NCBI GenBank assembly: GCA_903883645.1
Contig: CAISBR010000054.1
Span: forward strand, 48,346-112,345
DNA: 64,000 nt
Source of the DNA: an uncultured Myxococcales bacterium
GTDB taxonomy: Bacteria; Myxococcota_A; UBA9042
Direction of reading: 5' to 3'
A model generated the notes under the pieces. That model worked only from the letters and a program-made list of their open reading frames with translations, was not told where the DNA came from and made no database searches. The number at the start of each line of letters is the position of its first letter. Within the stretch, counting starts at the first letter, position 1. A program made the translations under genes and the position numbers. Below are positions 51,629 to 59,928 of the stretch, in pieces.

Positions 51629-52174
51629 CTAGGCTACGGCGGCGAAACGGCTGCCGAGGAACTCGGGCGAGACGCGCACACCGTTGATCACAAATGCGAT
51701 CTGAACATCGCGCAGGTCGTAAGCCGCCTGAAGCCCGGCCACGATGGCGTCGCCCTGCTCATCGGTGATGTTCTCGATGGCCTCGACGTCTTCGTTGATC
51801 TTCTTGACCTCTTTCTGCAGGTCGTTGTACAGACGCCACTCGGCCTCGTCCCAGTTGAAAATGATCAACTGCGCCAACAGGCCATTGCGCTTGGCGAAAA
51901 TCTCGGCGCGGAACACCTTCTCGAGGTGGCCGGCATCGATCTTCTGCGGACGATAGCCCTTGAAATGGCGGAAGAACACGCCGCGATCCAGCTTCTCGAC
52001 CTCGGCCAGGAACGTGCGCAGCGGCAGCCGGCGGCAAACGCGGCTGAGCTGCTTGGCCGACAGACTCTCGAGCGCGGTAATCGCGTCGCGGTCGTCGTCG
52101 CGGGCCGCATCAGCCGCAGCGGTGTTGTCGGTTTCGGCCTGCGCCGGCGCTACTTGCTCGAGTTCCTGGGTCAT
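51629..52174 (-). CDS. Conserved-looking hypothetical protein, soluble, at the end of the oxidase locus
   Basis: 181 aa. Not recognised. An acidic, Ala-rich N terminus (about 1-30) is followed by an alpha/beta region with many charged residues ('LSRVCRRLPLRTFLAEVEKLDRGVFF', split by turns; 'FNWDEAEWRLYNDLQKEVKKIN') and a helical end ('GLQAAYDLRDVQIAFVING'). No signal peptide, membrane helix, Cys pair or nucleotide motif. Last gene on the minus strand downstream of SURF1 (89 bp gap), converging with the histidine kinase gene with 12 bp between stops. It may or may not belong to the oxidase transcript. Confidence 0.6.
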   Translation of the reverse strand: MTQELEQVAPAQAETDNTAAADAARDDDRDAITALESLSAKQLSRVCRRLPLRTFLAEVEKLDRGVFFRHFKGYRPQKIDAGHLEKVFRAEIFAKRNGLLAQLIIFNWDEAEWRLYNDLQKEVKKINEDVEAIENITDEQGDAIVAGLQAAYDLRDVQIAFVINGVRVSPEFLGSRFAAVA

Positions 52175-52263
52175 CTATGCACCTGTTGGAAATGCTATCG
52201 GTTGGCCGCCAAACCGACCTGCGGCAGCGGGGCGGCGGAGTGTACGACCACGGCGGGCTGACT

Positions 52264-53034
52264 TCAAGCCGTAGCCGGGTCTTTCGGACGCCGCGACAGC
52301 GCAATCCAGACCGCAACAAGGGTTATCGCCAGCAGATACCACGTCGAGGCGTACTCAATATGCTTCGTCGGCAGCGGATGAATCGGGTACTCATAGCCAT
52401 CGAGCGGCCAACGGTCGGGATCAACGGGCTGCCCCACCGCCTGTTCACCCACATCCAGCAGCAGATCGGGGTCAAGGTCGGGCACTTTCGCGGCCAGCGC
52501 CTTGGGGTCCGCCACCATCCAGGTCGCACGCCCCTCGTGCTCGCCCAGCGGCAGCTGCCCAGGCGGCGCGTCGCCCACCACCCGCAGCCGCCCGCGAAAC
52601 AGCTCTGGCGGCTCCGCGGCTAGTTTCTTTCGAAAGTCCGCAAGTTTATCCATGGGCACCCAGCCCAAGTGAACCAAGATGCGCGCGTGCGGCCCCGTCG
52701 CCACTTCGAGCGGTGCGAGCACACCCCAACCGCGCTGACCGAATTTATAGCGCGCCGTCAGCAGATTTAGGTGCGCCAGATCGAGCTTGCCTTTGAGCAC
52801 CGCCCGGCGAAAATGCAGATCACTCAGCCGATTACCCTGCCCCTCGCCCAGGCTTGTCACCGGCGGACGCTCATCGTGCTGGCGGCGATACAACTCAACC
52901 CTGCTGCTCGTCTCGGCAAAGCGCCGCACCTGCCATGTACCCAGGCTCAGCAGGATGCCCAGCATGACGAGGGCTATCAGCGTCGGAAGCAGTTTAGGGG
53001 CGAATACCTTTTGATTTTCTTGTATTTTAGCCAT
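52264..53034 (-). CDS. SURF1-family cytochrome oxidase assembly protein
   Basis: 256 aa. Two membrane helices frame it (about 14-33 and 230-248), as in SURF1/Shy1. Conserved blocks: 'LSLGTWQVRRFAET' after the first helix, a beta-rich periplasmic part with 'LVHLGWVPMDKL', and 'EYASTWYLLAITLVAVWI'. SURF1 helps insert heme a into subunit I. Eighteen bp after the SCO gene, in the cox locus. Confidence 0.9.
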   Translation of the reverse strand: MAKIQENQKVFAPKLLPTLIALVMLGILLSLGTWQVRRFAETSSRVELYRRQHDERPPVTSLGEGQGNRLSDLHFRRAVLKGKLDLAHLNLLTARYKFGQRGWGVLAPLEVATGPHARILVHLGWVPMDKLADFRKKLAAEPPELFRGRLRVVGDAPPGQLPLGEHEGRATWMVADPKALAAKVPDLDPDLLLDVGEQAVGQPVDPDRWPLDGYEYPIHPLPTKHIEYASTWYLLAITLVAVWIALSRRPKDPATA

Positions 53035-53052
53035 ACACAGCGCCTCGTTCTG

Positions 53053-53676
53053 CTACTCGTCGACCAGCTGCCGCGCCGCCGCCTCAAGGGTCTGCAACCC
53101 CACAGCATCACGGTCAAACAGCCCGCGCAAATGCCCCTGGCGATCGACTAACACAAATCGCAGGCTGTGGGCCGTATCGAGCGGCGTGGGCTCGTGCGTC
53201 GCGGTCCGCTCCGAGGGCAGCCCTATCACGCGATCGGCGCGGATTATCGGCTGCATGAAGCCTTGCACCACCAGCCGCTCCATGGCGTCGTATTCGCCGG
53301 TCAGAAGGGTCCAAACTTTTGGATCCTCGCCGTATTTTTGACCAAAAGCCCGCAGCACTTCGGGCGTATCGGTCAGCGGGTCAACCGAGATGCTCACGAT
53401 GCGGATCGGCGGTTTGCCGCCTGCCGGCATCCAGGTTTTCAAGTGATTCTGCAGCTCTGCGGTGGCCTTGGCCAAGGGCGGGCACTGCGTCGGGCACGAG
53501 GTAAACAAGAAGTTGGCGATCCACACGGTGCCGCGCAGGCTGGTATCCGCCACAGGCTGGCCGTCTTGGTCGACCATGGCAAAGGCCGGCAGTGTGCCCA
53601 TATCTTCGAGGGGCGGCGGGGGCTTGCGGCACGCAACGGCAAGCAACGCCGCACAAAGCAGTAGCAACATGCGCAT
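53053..53676 (-). CDS. SCO1/SenC-type copper chaperone lipoprotein
   Basis: 207 aa from ATG at 53676 (a second ATG 6 bp on); lipobox AVAC (Cys16). Thioredoxin fold with the Cu-binding CxxxC (Cys61, Cys65 in 'FTSCPTQCPP') and the distal His in 'DTAHSLRF', so all three copper ligands are present. It delivers copper to the CuA site of CoxB. Starts 2 bp after the di-heme peroxidase stop, so the two are translationally linked. Confidence 0.93.
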   Translation of the reverse strand: MRMLLLLCAALLAVACRKPPPPLEDMGTLPAFAMVDQDGQPVADTSLRGTVWIANFLFTSCPTQCPPLAKATAELQNHLKTWMPAGGKPPIRIVSISVDPLTDTPEVLRAFGQKYGEDPKVWTLLTGEYDAMERLVVQGFMQPIIRADRVIGLPSERTATHEPTPLDTAHSLRFVLVDRQGHLRGLFDRDAVGLQTLEAAARQLVDE

Positions 53677-53678
53677 CT

Positions 53679-54983
53679 TTAAAGCCGATCCTTGGGCGGG
53701 CCTAGCCACTCGACCGCCGGTAGCGGCCCGGTCAGACTGTTCAAGAACGCAATCATATCATCGGCATCCACGCTACCCGGCAGCGGCTGCAAAGTGAACT
53801 CGCGATGGCCCAGCTGGGCGCGACCGGGCAGCGTGCGATAAAAATCAAGAACTTCGCGCAGATTCTGGGCCTGTCCTGCATGGAAGTACGGCGCCGTCAT
53901 CGCCACGTTGCGCAGGCTAGGCGTCTTGAACGCGCCCACAAAATCGGCAAAGCGCGGGTCTAAGAAGCGCAATTCGTCGCATTCCTTGGCATCGGAGTGG
54001 GCCTGGCCGCAGCGAAACGGATCGAGCTTGACCTTGCCCGCGCCCATGGTCCGCCCGCCATCGATGCCGGTAAGCATTTGACCCTTATCGTCTTTTGCCC
54101 CTGGCAGCCCCAGATTATGAAAGCCGCGGTCGCTCAGCAGCGGCCCATTGTGGCAGTTGACGCAGCCCGCGCGGCCCATAAACGCCCGCAACCCGCGCTG
54201 CGCGGCAGGGTCTAACTGCCCGCCACCATTGGTATTGCCGGCCAGCACCGCCTTCACATAGTGGTCAAACGGCGCTGGCTGCGGCTGCAGGTGCCGCTCA
54301 AAGGCCTCGATCGCCTTGCCAAAATGGGCGAACACTTGATTCACCGCCTCTTGATCCGCCATTTGCATCGCCGCCCAGGCACGCTGCAGCGGGTGGGCGC
54401 GATCGAGCTCCACGGGCTTGCCGTGAGCGGGAAAGCGCTGCACATCTGCAAGGTTGGGCATCGAGCCAAAGACCGCCTCGTAGGGCTGTCGGTAGCGGTC
54501 GTACAGCGCGTGCGCCAGCGCCAAGCGGTCGAAACCGTGCTCGTTGTCCGCCTCGATCGGCCCAAGTGCCTGCGACCACAAGCTATCTTTGCGCCCGTCG
54601 AGAAAGACGAATGGAAACCAGCCCGCACCAAGCACCGTAGGCGCATTGCGACTGGTGGCGCCCATACCCTGGGCCTGGCGGCGACCATCCGTGAAGTACT
54701 TCTGCGGTTCGTGGCACGTCGCGCAGGCCACTTTGCCGTCGCCCGACAGCGCCTTGTCAAAGAACAGCGCCTGGCCCAGCTTGGCCGCACGCGGCTCGTC
54801 GGCGACGTAATTACCCGTACTTTCAGGCAGTTTACTGGTCAATACCAGACTGGCCATTAGCCGCTTCTCGGCGGGCGTCCACGGGCCGTCTGCCGGCTTG
54901 CAACCGACTAGCACCGCCAGTAACCCCAGCAAACCCAGAAGCTTCTGGACCATGCGGGGCAAGCGTCGCGCAGTGCTGTTCAT
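53679..54983 (-). CDS. Di-heme cytochrome c peroxidase/MauG-family lipoprotein
   Basis: 434 aa from ATG at 54983; lipobox LVGC. Two heme-binding sites are visible: CATCH (Cys87-His91) and a second CVNCH near residue 275, with 'DKALSGDGKVACATC', 'RNAPTVLGAGWFPFVFLDGRKDSLWSQAL' in pieces and 'FKTPSLRNVAMTAPYFHAG' typical of the CcpA/MauG family. Such enzymes reduce hydrogen peroxide or carry out cofactor maturation; MauG versus CcpA cannot be decided from sequence alone. It is inside the cytochrome oxidase locus, between the FixH/YtkA-like and SCO genes, which suggests a link to oxidase protection or maturation. Confidence 0.9.
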   Translation of the reverse strand: MNSTARRLPRMVQKLLGLLGLLAVLVGCKPADGPWTPAEKRLMASLVLTSKLPESTGNYVADEPRAAKLGQALFFDKALSGDGKVACATCHEPQKYFTDGRRQAQGMGATSRNAPTVLGAGWFPFVFLDGRKDSLWSQALGPIEADNEHGFDRLALAHALYDRYRQPYEAVFGSMPNLADVQRFPAHGKPVELDRAHPLQRAWAAMQMADQEAVNQVFAHFGKAIEAFERHLQPQPAPFDHYVKAVLAGNTNGGGQLDPAAQRGLRAFMGRAGCVNCHNGPLLSDRGFHNLGLPGAKDDKGQMLTGIDGGRTMGAGKVKLDPFRCGQAHSDAKECDELRFLDPRFADFVGAFKTPSLRNVAMTAPYFHAGQAQNLREVLDFYRTLPGRAQLGHREFTLQPLPGSVDADDMIAFLNSLTGPLPAVEWLGPPKDRL

Positions 54984-54989
54984 GGCGTG

Positions 54990-55508
54990 CTACTTCGCCG
55001 CGTCGGCCGGCAGGGCCTCAGGCGGTTGTTCAAAGGGCAAGTCGAGCGAATCGGTCTGATCGCCCTCGCGCACCTGCACCGAAAACACCCAATTGCCCTG
55101 CATATGCAAGCGCATGCCCTGCGTGCGGAACTGCCCCGGCACCAACTGCGTCGTCTCCGGCTTCGTCATCATGCCGTGGTGGTGCGCCGGCATGGTCGCA
55201 TCGACCACCACCGTGGCGTCGGCGGGCAGCGGCGAGCCGTCGAAGTGCTGCACCCGCGTCACCGGCGCGAACAAGGCACCCATGTTCTCTACGTTGAAAC
55301 TAAAGGTAATCTTATACTTGCCGGCCTTGCTGGTGCCGCCCAGTTCCATGGCCGTGCCCACCGCCGGGGCAGTCGCGACTGCTGGCGCCGCCACCACAGC
55401 TGCGGCAGGAACTCCCCCCGTATTCGCGGGCGCAGGCGCCGGCACCGCGGGCTTGCCACAAGCAGCAAATGCAATAATTCCAAGCAGTAGAAAATGGCTG
55501 CCTTTCAT
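54990..55508 (-). CDS. FixH/YtkA-like lipoprotein with His-rich motif
   Basis: 172 aa from ATG at 55508 (1-bp TGATG overlap with ctaG stop). Lipobox FAAC followed by an Ala/Pro/Val linker. The C-terminal beta-sandwich (about 65-150) contains 'PAHHHGMMTKPE' and 'MRLHMQGNWVFSVQV', the pattern of FixH/YtkA-like domains that can bind copper through His and Met. In this position, beside CtaG and SCO, it could donate or buffer copper for oxidase assembly. Six bp before the peroxidase start. Confidence 0.65.
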   Translation of the reverse strand: MKGSHFLLLGIIAFAACGKPAVPAPAPANTGGVPAAAVVAAPAVATAPAVGTAMELGGTSKAGKYKITFSFNVENMGALFAPVTRVQHFDGSPLPADATVVVDATMPAHHHGMMTKPETTQLVPGQFRTQGMRLHMQGNWVFSVQVREGDQTDSLDLPFEQPPEALPADAAK

Positions 55509-56560
55509 CAGGTCCTCGGCGTAGCTAGGGCGGGCTGGTCCTCGTCGAGCATTTCGGGCGCCGCCACCGACGTCGCATGGCCACGCGCGTTGTCGATGCT
55601 GGCAATACCGGTCGTGCCGCGCTTGGGCGTGCCCAGGTTAACCCACTGCCAGAACACCCGCCCCAAGCCGAACCACATCAGGCCGCCGCCGGGCATCCAC
55701 ATCAGCAGGCCGCCAATCTGCTGATCGCTCATGGCGTCGAGGCCCCAGGCCCGCGGCTGCCTCGCGTAGAACGTATACAGCACATCCGACGACATCGAGA
55801 TGATCAGCCCCAGGATCTTCATGCCGAACATATTGATGAAAATAAACAGCATTCGCCGCGGATACGAACGCTTGAGCTCGGGCAAGGGCGCAATCGCCAC
55901 GAACCAGAACATCACGGCAGTCGTCATAAAAATCAGGTGTTCCACGATGTGCCAAGCGTGCTGCTCTAGCGCAAGGTTGTACGCATCGGGCCAGTGCCAT
56001 GCCCACGTCGCCCCGTTGAACGCCACCGTCGCCACCAGCGGCCCCGCCGCCCACGTGCCAAATCGCTTGCATCCCGGCAGGTTAAGGAGCGCCCGCCACA
56101 GCCAATCCGGGATACCCAGGACCATCAGCGGCGCCCACACCAGCTGCAAGATGATGTGCTGCAGCATGTGCGCCGAAAACAGGAGCTCGTCGGCCAAGTG
56201 ATGCAGCGGCCCATCGAGCGATAGGTACAGCAGCACCAGCGAGCCGTAGAAGGTGCGAACCCGCCAACTTTCGACAGCATGTTCAGACAGCGCCGCGCGC
56301 GTCCGCCACTTGGTTACCGCCCACGCATACCAGGCGCCAAAGGCAATGACGCCGATGACAATACTTTCATGAACTTCCCACACCAGCCACGCGGTACCGC
56401 TCTCGAAAGCGAGCGCGGCATTCGGCGAGGTAATCGTGGGGCCGTTGCTGTGCGCCCATGCCGCAGCGGCGAACAGTGCGACAAAAAGGCTTACGCCCGC
56501 CCAGACGGTCGCAAGGACTCGCCGGGACGGGCGTAGCAGAACCAGTGCTTGCAGATTCAC
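55508..56560 (-). CDS. ctaG: CtaG-type cytochrome c oxidase assembly protein
   Basis: 350 aa from GTG at 56560, just after the coxD-cytochrome c stop; a longer reading back to 56602 would overlap that gene. Seven or so transmembrane helices; the His-rich 'GPLHHLADELLFSAHMLQH' and 'WHIVEHLIF' blocks identify the caa3-type CtaG family (distinct from the CtaG/Cox11 copper chaperone), needed for CuB assembly in subunit I. A cytosolic tail with charged residues ends the protein. Confidence 0.87.
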   Translation of the reverse strand: MNLQALVLLRPSRRVLATVWAGVSLFVALFAAAAWAHSNGPTITSPNAALAFESGTAWLVWEVHESIVIGVIAFGAWYAWAVTKWRTRAALSEHAVESWRVRTFYGSLVLLYLSLDGPLHHLADELLFSAHMLQHIILQLVWAPLMVLGIPDWLWRALLNLPGCKRFGTWAAGPLVATVAFNGATWAWHWPDAYNLALEQHAWHIVEHLIFMTTAVMFWFVAIAPLPELKRSYPRRMLFIFINMFGMKILGLIISMSSDVLYTFYARQPRAWGLDAMSDQQIGGLLMWMPGGGLMWFGLGRVFWQWVNLGTPKRGTTGIASIDNARGHATSVAAPEMLDEDQPALATPRT

Positions 56561-56577
56561 AGGGTCTTCTTCAGGCT

Positions 56578-57333
56578 TTACGGGACCTTGTCGCCCACGC
56601 ACGGCTGGCCACCGGCGACGTTGGTGCCCTTCAGGCTTTTAATGTAATACATCACCTGACGAATTTCTTCGCCCTTGAGCTGCCCAGCCCAGGCTGGCAT
56701 CTTGCCGCCCGCTTGGCCCTTGCCGATGGTTAAGTACAGCTCTTTGAACGAGCCGCCGTACTTGTAGCAGTCGTCGGTCAGGTTCAAGCCCAAGTTCGCA
56801 ATACCGCCGCCCTGGGCGCCGTGACAAGCTTGGCACTTCTCGCCAAAAACCTTCTTGCCGTCGGCGAATTGCTTGCCCTTGGCGCCATCGAAAGCGGCCG
56901 CGAACTTGGCGTCGTCGAGCGGCTGCTCAAACGCCGGCCCGGTGCTCGGTTCGACGTAACCAGCCAGCCGCGCCTCAGCCGTGACCGCATAGCCCGCGCC
57001 AAACGGCCGGAACATCACCACCGATAGCAGCGACAGCAGCACAAAGACCGTCGTCGCCAGCATAAGCGGCGAAATGAACAGGAAGTAGTAGATCTTGCGG
57101 TCGCCACGCAGGTGCATGAACTCGCCGACCACCGCGCCAAACTTGGCAATCGACAAGATAATTAGCGCGGGAGCCCACAACGGGCGCGCCGGCTCCCAAA
57201 TTTGCGGGTAGTTCTTGAGCAGCGGCAAAGCCAGCTCAATCGCCGTAACTACGGTCAGGATCGCGCCAATCCGCAGATAGTGCTTCTTGTGCGAATGCGT
57301 CACGCCGGATGCGGCGTCGTGCGCCTGGCTCAT
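56578..57333 (-). CDS. Cytochrome c oxidase subunit IV (CoxD-like) fused to a cytochrome c domain
   Basis: 251 aa; ATG overlaps the coxC stop (ATGA). Residues about 18-112 hold three transmembrane helices ('GAILTVVTAIEL', 'LIILSIAKFGAVVGEFMHL', 'SPLMLATTVFVLLSLLSVV') as in caa3 oxidase subunit IV. A linker leads to a mono-heme cytochrome c domain with CQACH at 167-171 and a likely Met axial ligand in 'GGKMPAW'. Subunit IV normally has no heme, so this fusion adds an electron carrier attached to the oxidase. CoxB also carries one. Confidence 0.85.
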   Translation of the reverse strand: MSQAHDAASGVTHSHKKHYLRIGAILTVVTAIELALPLLKNYPQIWEPARPLWAPALIILSIAKFGAVVGEFMHLRGDRKIYYFLFISPLMLATTVFVLLSLLSVVMFRPFGAGYAVTAEARLAGYVEPSTGPAFEQPLDDAKFAAAFDGAKGKQFADGKKVFGEKCQACHGAQGGGIANLGLNLTDDCYKYGGSFKELYLTIGKGQAGGKMPAWAGQLKGEEIRQVMYYIKSLKGTNVAGGQPCVGDKVP

Positions 57334-57974
57334 TTGATGAACTCCAACAGGTAGACAAAGGTGAAGATGACGATCCAGACGATGTCGACAAAGTGCCAGT
57401 ACAGGCCCGCAACCTCGACGGTGACGGACGCCTTGTCTTTGTTCAGCTTGCCGTTGCTGATCAGCATCGACAGCATGGTCAGCCAGATGACGCCAACGGT
57501 AACGTGGGCGCCGTGAAAGCCGGTCATGACAAAGAAGGTCGAGCCGAACAGCGAGGTCTGTAGTTTGAGCCCTTCGCTGACGAACTGAGAAAATTCATAG
57601 ATTTGAAAGCCAACGAACGTCGCACCCAAGACCGCGGTAGCCAAGATGTACGCGCGGGCCTGGCTCAGCTTGCGCAGGCGGGTGGCATCTACGGCCAGCG
57701 CCATCGTCATCGACGACATCAACAGCAAGAACGTGGAGATCGAGGTGATCGTTAGCGAGAATACCTGGGTTGGCAGCGGGCCGCCCAGGCTTTTGCCGTG
57801 GTAAAAGAAGTACGTGCCGATCAGCGAGCCGAAGAACATGCACTCCGAGCCCAAGAACGCCCACATCGCCAGCTTGATGTTGGGCAGGCCCAAGAAGTTG
57901 TTCTCGGCCGACACGTGGCCGTGATCGTCGTGACCGGCGTCGTGGCCGGGTGCTGTGGCGAGCTCTGCGCTCAT
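57330..57974 (-). CDS. coxC: Cytochrome c oxidase subunit III
   Basis: 214 aa. Five transmembrane helices and the signatures 'MWAFLGSECMFFGSLIGTYF', 'GFHGAHVTVGVIWL' and 'YWHFVDIVWIVIF' place it as the short (5-helix) form of COX III found in caa3-type oxidases. A His-rich N terminus ('GHDAGHDDHGHV') precedes the first helix. 52 bp after coxA; its stop overlaps the next ATG by 4 bp. Confidence 0.95.
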   Translation of the reverse strand: MSAELATAPGHDAGHDDHGHVSAENNFLGLPNIKLAMWAFLGSECMFFGSLIGTYFFYHGKSLGGPLPTQVFSLTITSISTFLLLMSSMTMALAVDATRLRKLSQARAYILATAVLGATFVGFQIYEFSQFVSEGLKLQTSLFGSTFFVMTGFHGAHVTVGVIWLTMLSMLISNGKLNKDKASVTVEVAGLYWHFVDIVWIVIFTFVYLLEFIK

Positions 57975-58026
57975 GAGGTCCTCGTCGTCTTGCAGTAAAG
58001 GTTCTTCAGGCTAGAAATGCTTTGAA

Positions 58027-59868
58027 TTACACCGGCTCAGACACCCATTGGTAGATGCCGACCACCACGGTGAGCGCGCCCGCCACCGAGACCAGCCACA
58101 GCAGCGGCGCCACGTTGAACAGCAGCAGACCAACGATGATCAACAGCGCTCCGGTGGCCACAACTAGCGGCTTCCACGACGGCGACGGCATGTGGATCTG
58201 CTCGGCCTCGCTCGGCACCGGAATCGCCAAGTCTTCCGTGTGCTTGTGGTCAAAGAGCGGCCGCTCCGAGAACACCACCGGCGTAAAGTCGAAGTTGTGC
58301 GCCGGCGGCGGCGAGGTGGTCATCCACTCCAGCGTATTCGCGTCCCAGGGATCGCGGCCCGCTTCCTTGCCGTTCTTCAGGCTGTTCAGCATGTTGTAGA
58401 CCATGATCAGCGTGCCCGCCGCCATGAAGAACACGCCGGCGGTGGCCAGCAAGTTGTCGAAGTTCCAGCCCGCGTCGGCCGGGTAGGTGTAGATGCGCCG
58501 CGGCATACCGCGGTTGCCCAGATCGTGCATGGGCCAAAAGGTCATGTTCATGCCGATGAGGAACAGCCAGAAGTGCGCCTTGCCCAGGGCCTCGCTCAGC
58601 ATCTTCCCTGTAATCTTGGGGAAGTAGAAGTAGATGCCCGAGAACAGCCCCTGCAGTGCGCCGCCCACCAGCACGTAGTGAAAGTGCGCGACCACAAAGT
58701 ATGAATCGTGCTGCTGCAGGTCTAAGGGCGCGTTGGCGTGCATCACGCCCGACAGGCCGCCGATGGTGAACATGGGGATAAACGAGATCGCGAACAGCAT
58801 GGCGACCGGGAAGGTGAGCTTGCCGCCCCATAACGTGCCGAGCCAGTTGAAGATCTTGACGCCGGTGGGGATGGCGATGACGGCGGTGGTGGCGGCGAAT
58901 ACGGCGTCGGCGATGGGGCCCATGCCGGCGGTGAACATGTGGTGGCCCCACACGCCAAAGCCTACAAAGCCGATGAATACGCCCGAGAAAATCACCGCGT
59001 GCTGGCCGAACAGCGGCCGACGGGCAAACACCGGCAGCACCTCAGACACGATGCCCATCGAGGGCAGGATCAGCACGTACACCTCGGGGTGGCCGAAAAG
59101 CCAGAACAGGTGCTGCCACAGGTGCGGGTCGCCGCCCATGGCCGTCTCGTAAAACACGGCGCCAAAGGTGCGGTCAAAGGCCAAGAAGATGAGGCCGACG
59201 GCGATAGGCGGGAACGAAAAGGCCAGCAAGAACTGGATGACGAGCATCATCCACGCCAGCACCGGCACGCGCATCAGGGTCATGCCCGGCGCGCGCATGT
59301 TCAGGATCGTCACCACGAAATTGACGCCGGCAACCATCGAGCTGATGGCGAGGAGCACGAGGCCGGCCCACCAGAAGTCCATGCCGTCGTTGCCATAGGC
59401 GCGGGTCGAGAGCGGTGCGTACCCCGTCCAGCCGCCCGCGGGGAAGTGGGCGAACACGATCGAAGCGTTGATGACGAGCGAGCCGAACAAGAACGTGTAC
59501 CACGAAAAGGCGTTGAGACGCGGGAAGGCCACGTCGCGGGCGCCGATCATTAGCGGCACAAAATAGTTCGAAAAGCCTGCAATCATGGGCATTACGGCCA
59601 AGAACACCATGGTCGTGGCGTGCATGGTCACAAGGCCGTTGTACTGCGTGCCAATGAACAGGTCCTGGTCGGGCTTGGCGAGCTGCAAGCGGAACAGCAG
59701 CGCTTCAAGGCCGCCAATCAGCAACCAAAACACACCCGCCGTGCCGTACAAGATGCCGATCTTTTTATGATCGACGGTCGTCAGCCAATCGACGAGGCCA
59801 GATTTGGCGGGCCGCTCCTGGTGGTAGACCGGGGCTTGGGCCTGGGCGAAATCGGCAACGGATGCCAT
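58027..59868 (-). CDS. coxA: Cytochrome c oxidase subunit I
   Basis: 613 aa; AAGGAG five bases before ATG. Heme-copper oxidase core with twelve helices: heme-ligand His in 'TMHATTMVF', CuB/cross-linked Tyr in 'GHPEVYVLILPSMGI', His pair in 'GHHMFTAG', and the high-spin heme and proximal His in 'HFHYVLVGG'. About 100 extra residues at the C terminus include two more hydrophobic segments ('LLIIVGLLLFNVAPLLWLV'), as in caa3 oxidases. It reduces oxygen to water and pumps protons. 60 bp after coxB. Confidence 0.97.
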   Translation of the reverse strand: MASVADFAQAQAPVYHQERPAKSGLVDWLTTVDHKKIGILYGTAGVFWLLIGGLEALLFRLQLAKPDQDLFIGTQYNGLVTMHATTMVFLAVMPMIAGFSNYFVPLMIGARDVAFPRLNAFSWYTFLFGSLVINASIVFAHFPAGGWTGYAPLSTRAYGNDGMDFWWAGLVLLAISSMVAGVNFVVTILNMRAPGMTLMRVPVLAWMMLVIQFLLAFSFPPIAVGLIFLAFDRTFGAVFYETAMGGDPHLWQHLFWLFGHPEVYVLILPSMGIVSEVLPVFARRPLFGQHAVIFSGVFIGFVGFGVWGHHMFTAGMGPIADAVFAATTAVIAIPTGVKIFNWLGTLWGGKLTFPVAMLFAISFIPMFTIGGLSGVMHANAPLDLQQHDSYFVVAHFHYVLVGGALQGLFSGIYFYFPKITGKMLSEALGKAHFWLFLIGMNMTFWPMHDLGNRGMPRRIYTYPADAGWNFDNLLATAGVFFMAAGTLIMVYNMLNSLKNGKEAGRDPWDANTLEWMTTSPPPAHNFDFTPVVFSERPLFDHKHTEDLAIPVPSEAEQIHMPSPSWKPLVVATGALLIIVGLLLFNVAPLLWLVSVAGALTVVVGIYQWVSEPV

Positions 59869-59928
59869 AGCGAGCTCCTTTTCAAACGGTACTGCAGAAA
59901 CGTGCGTTGCGTGCGTCGGGGTTGGCTA

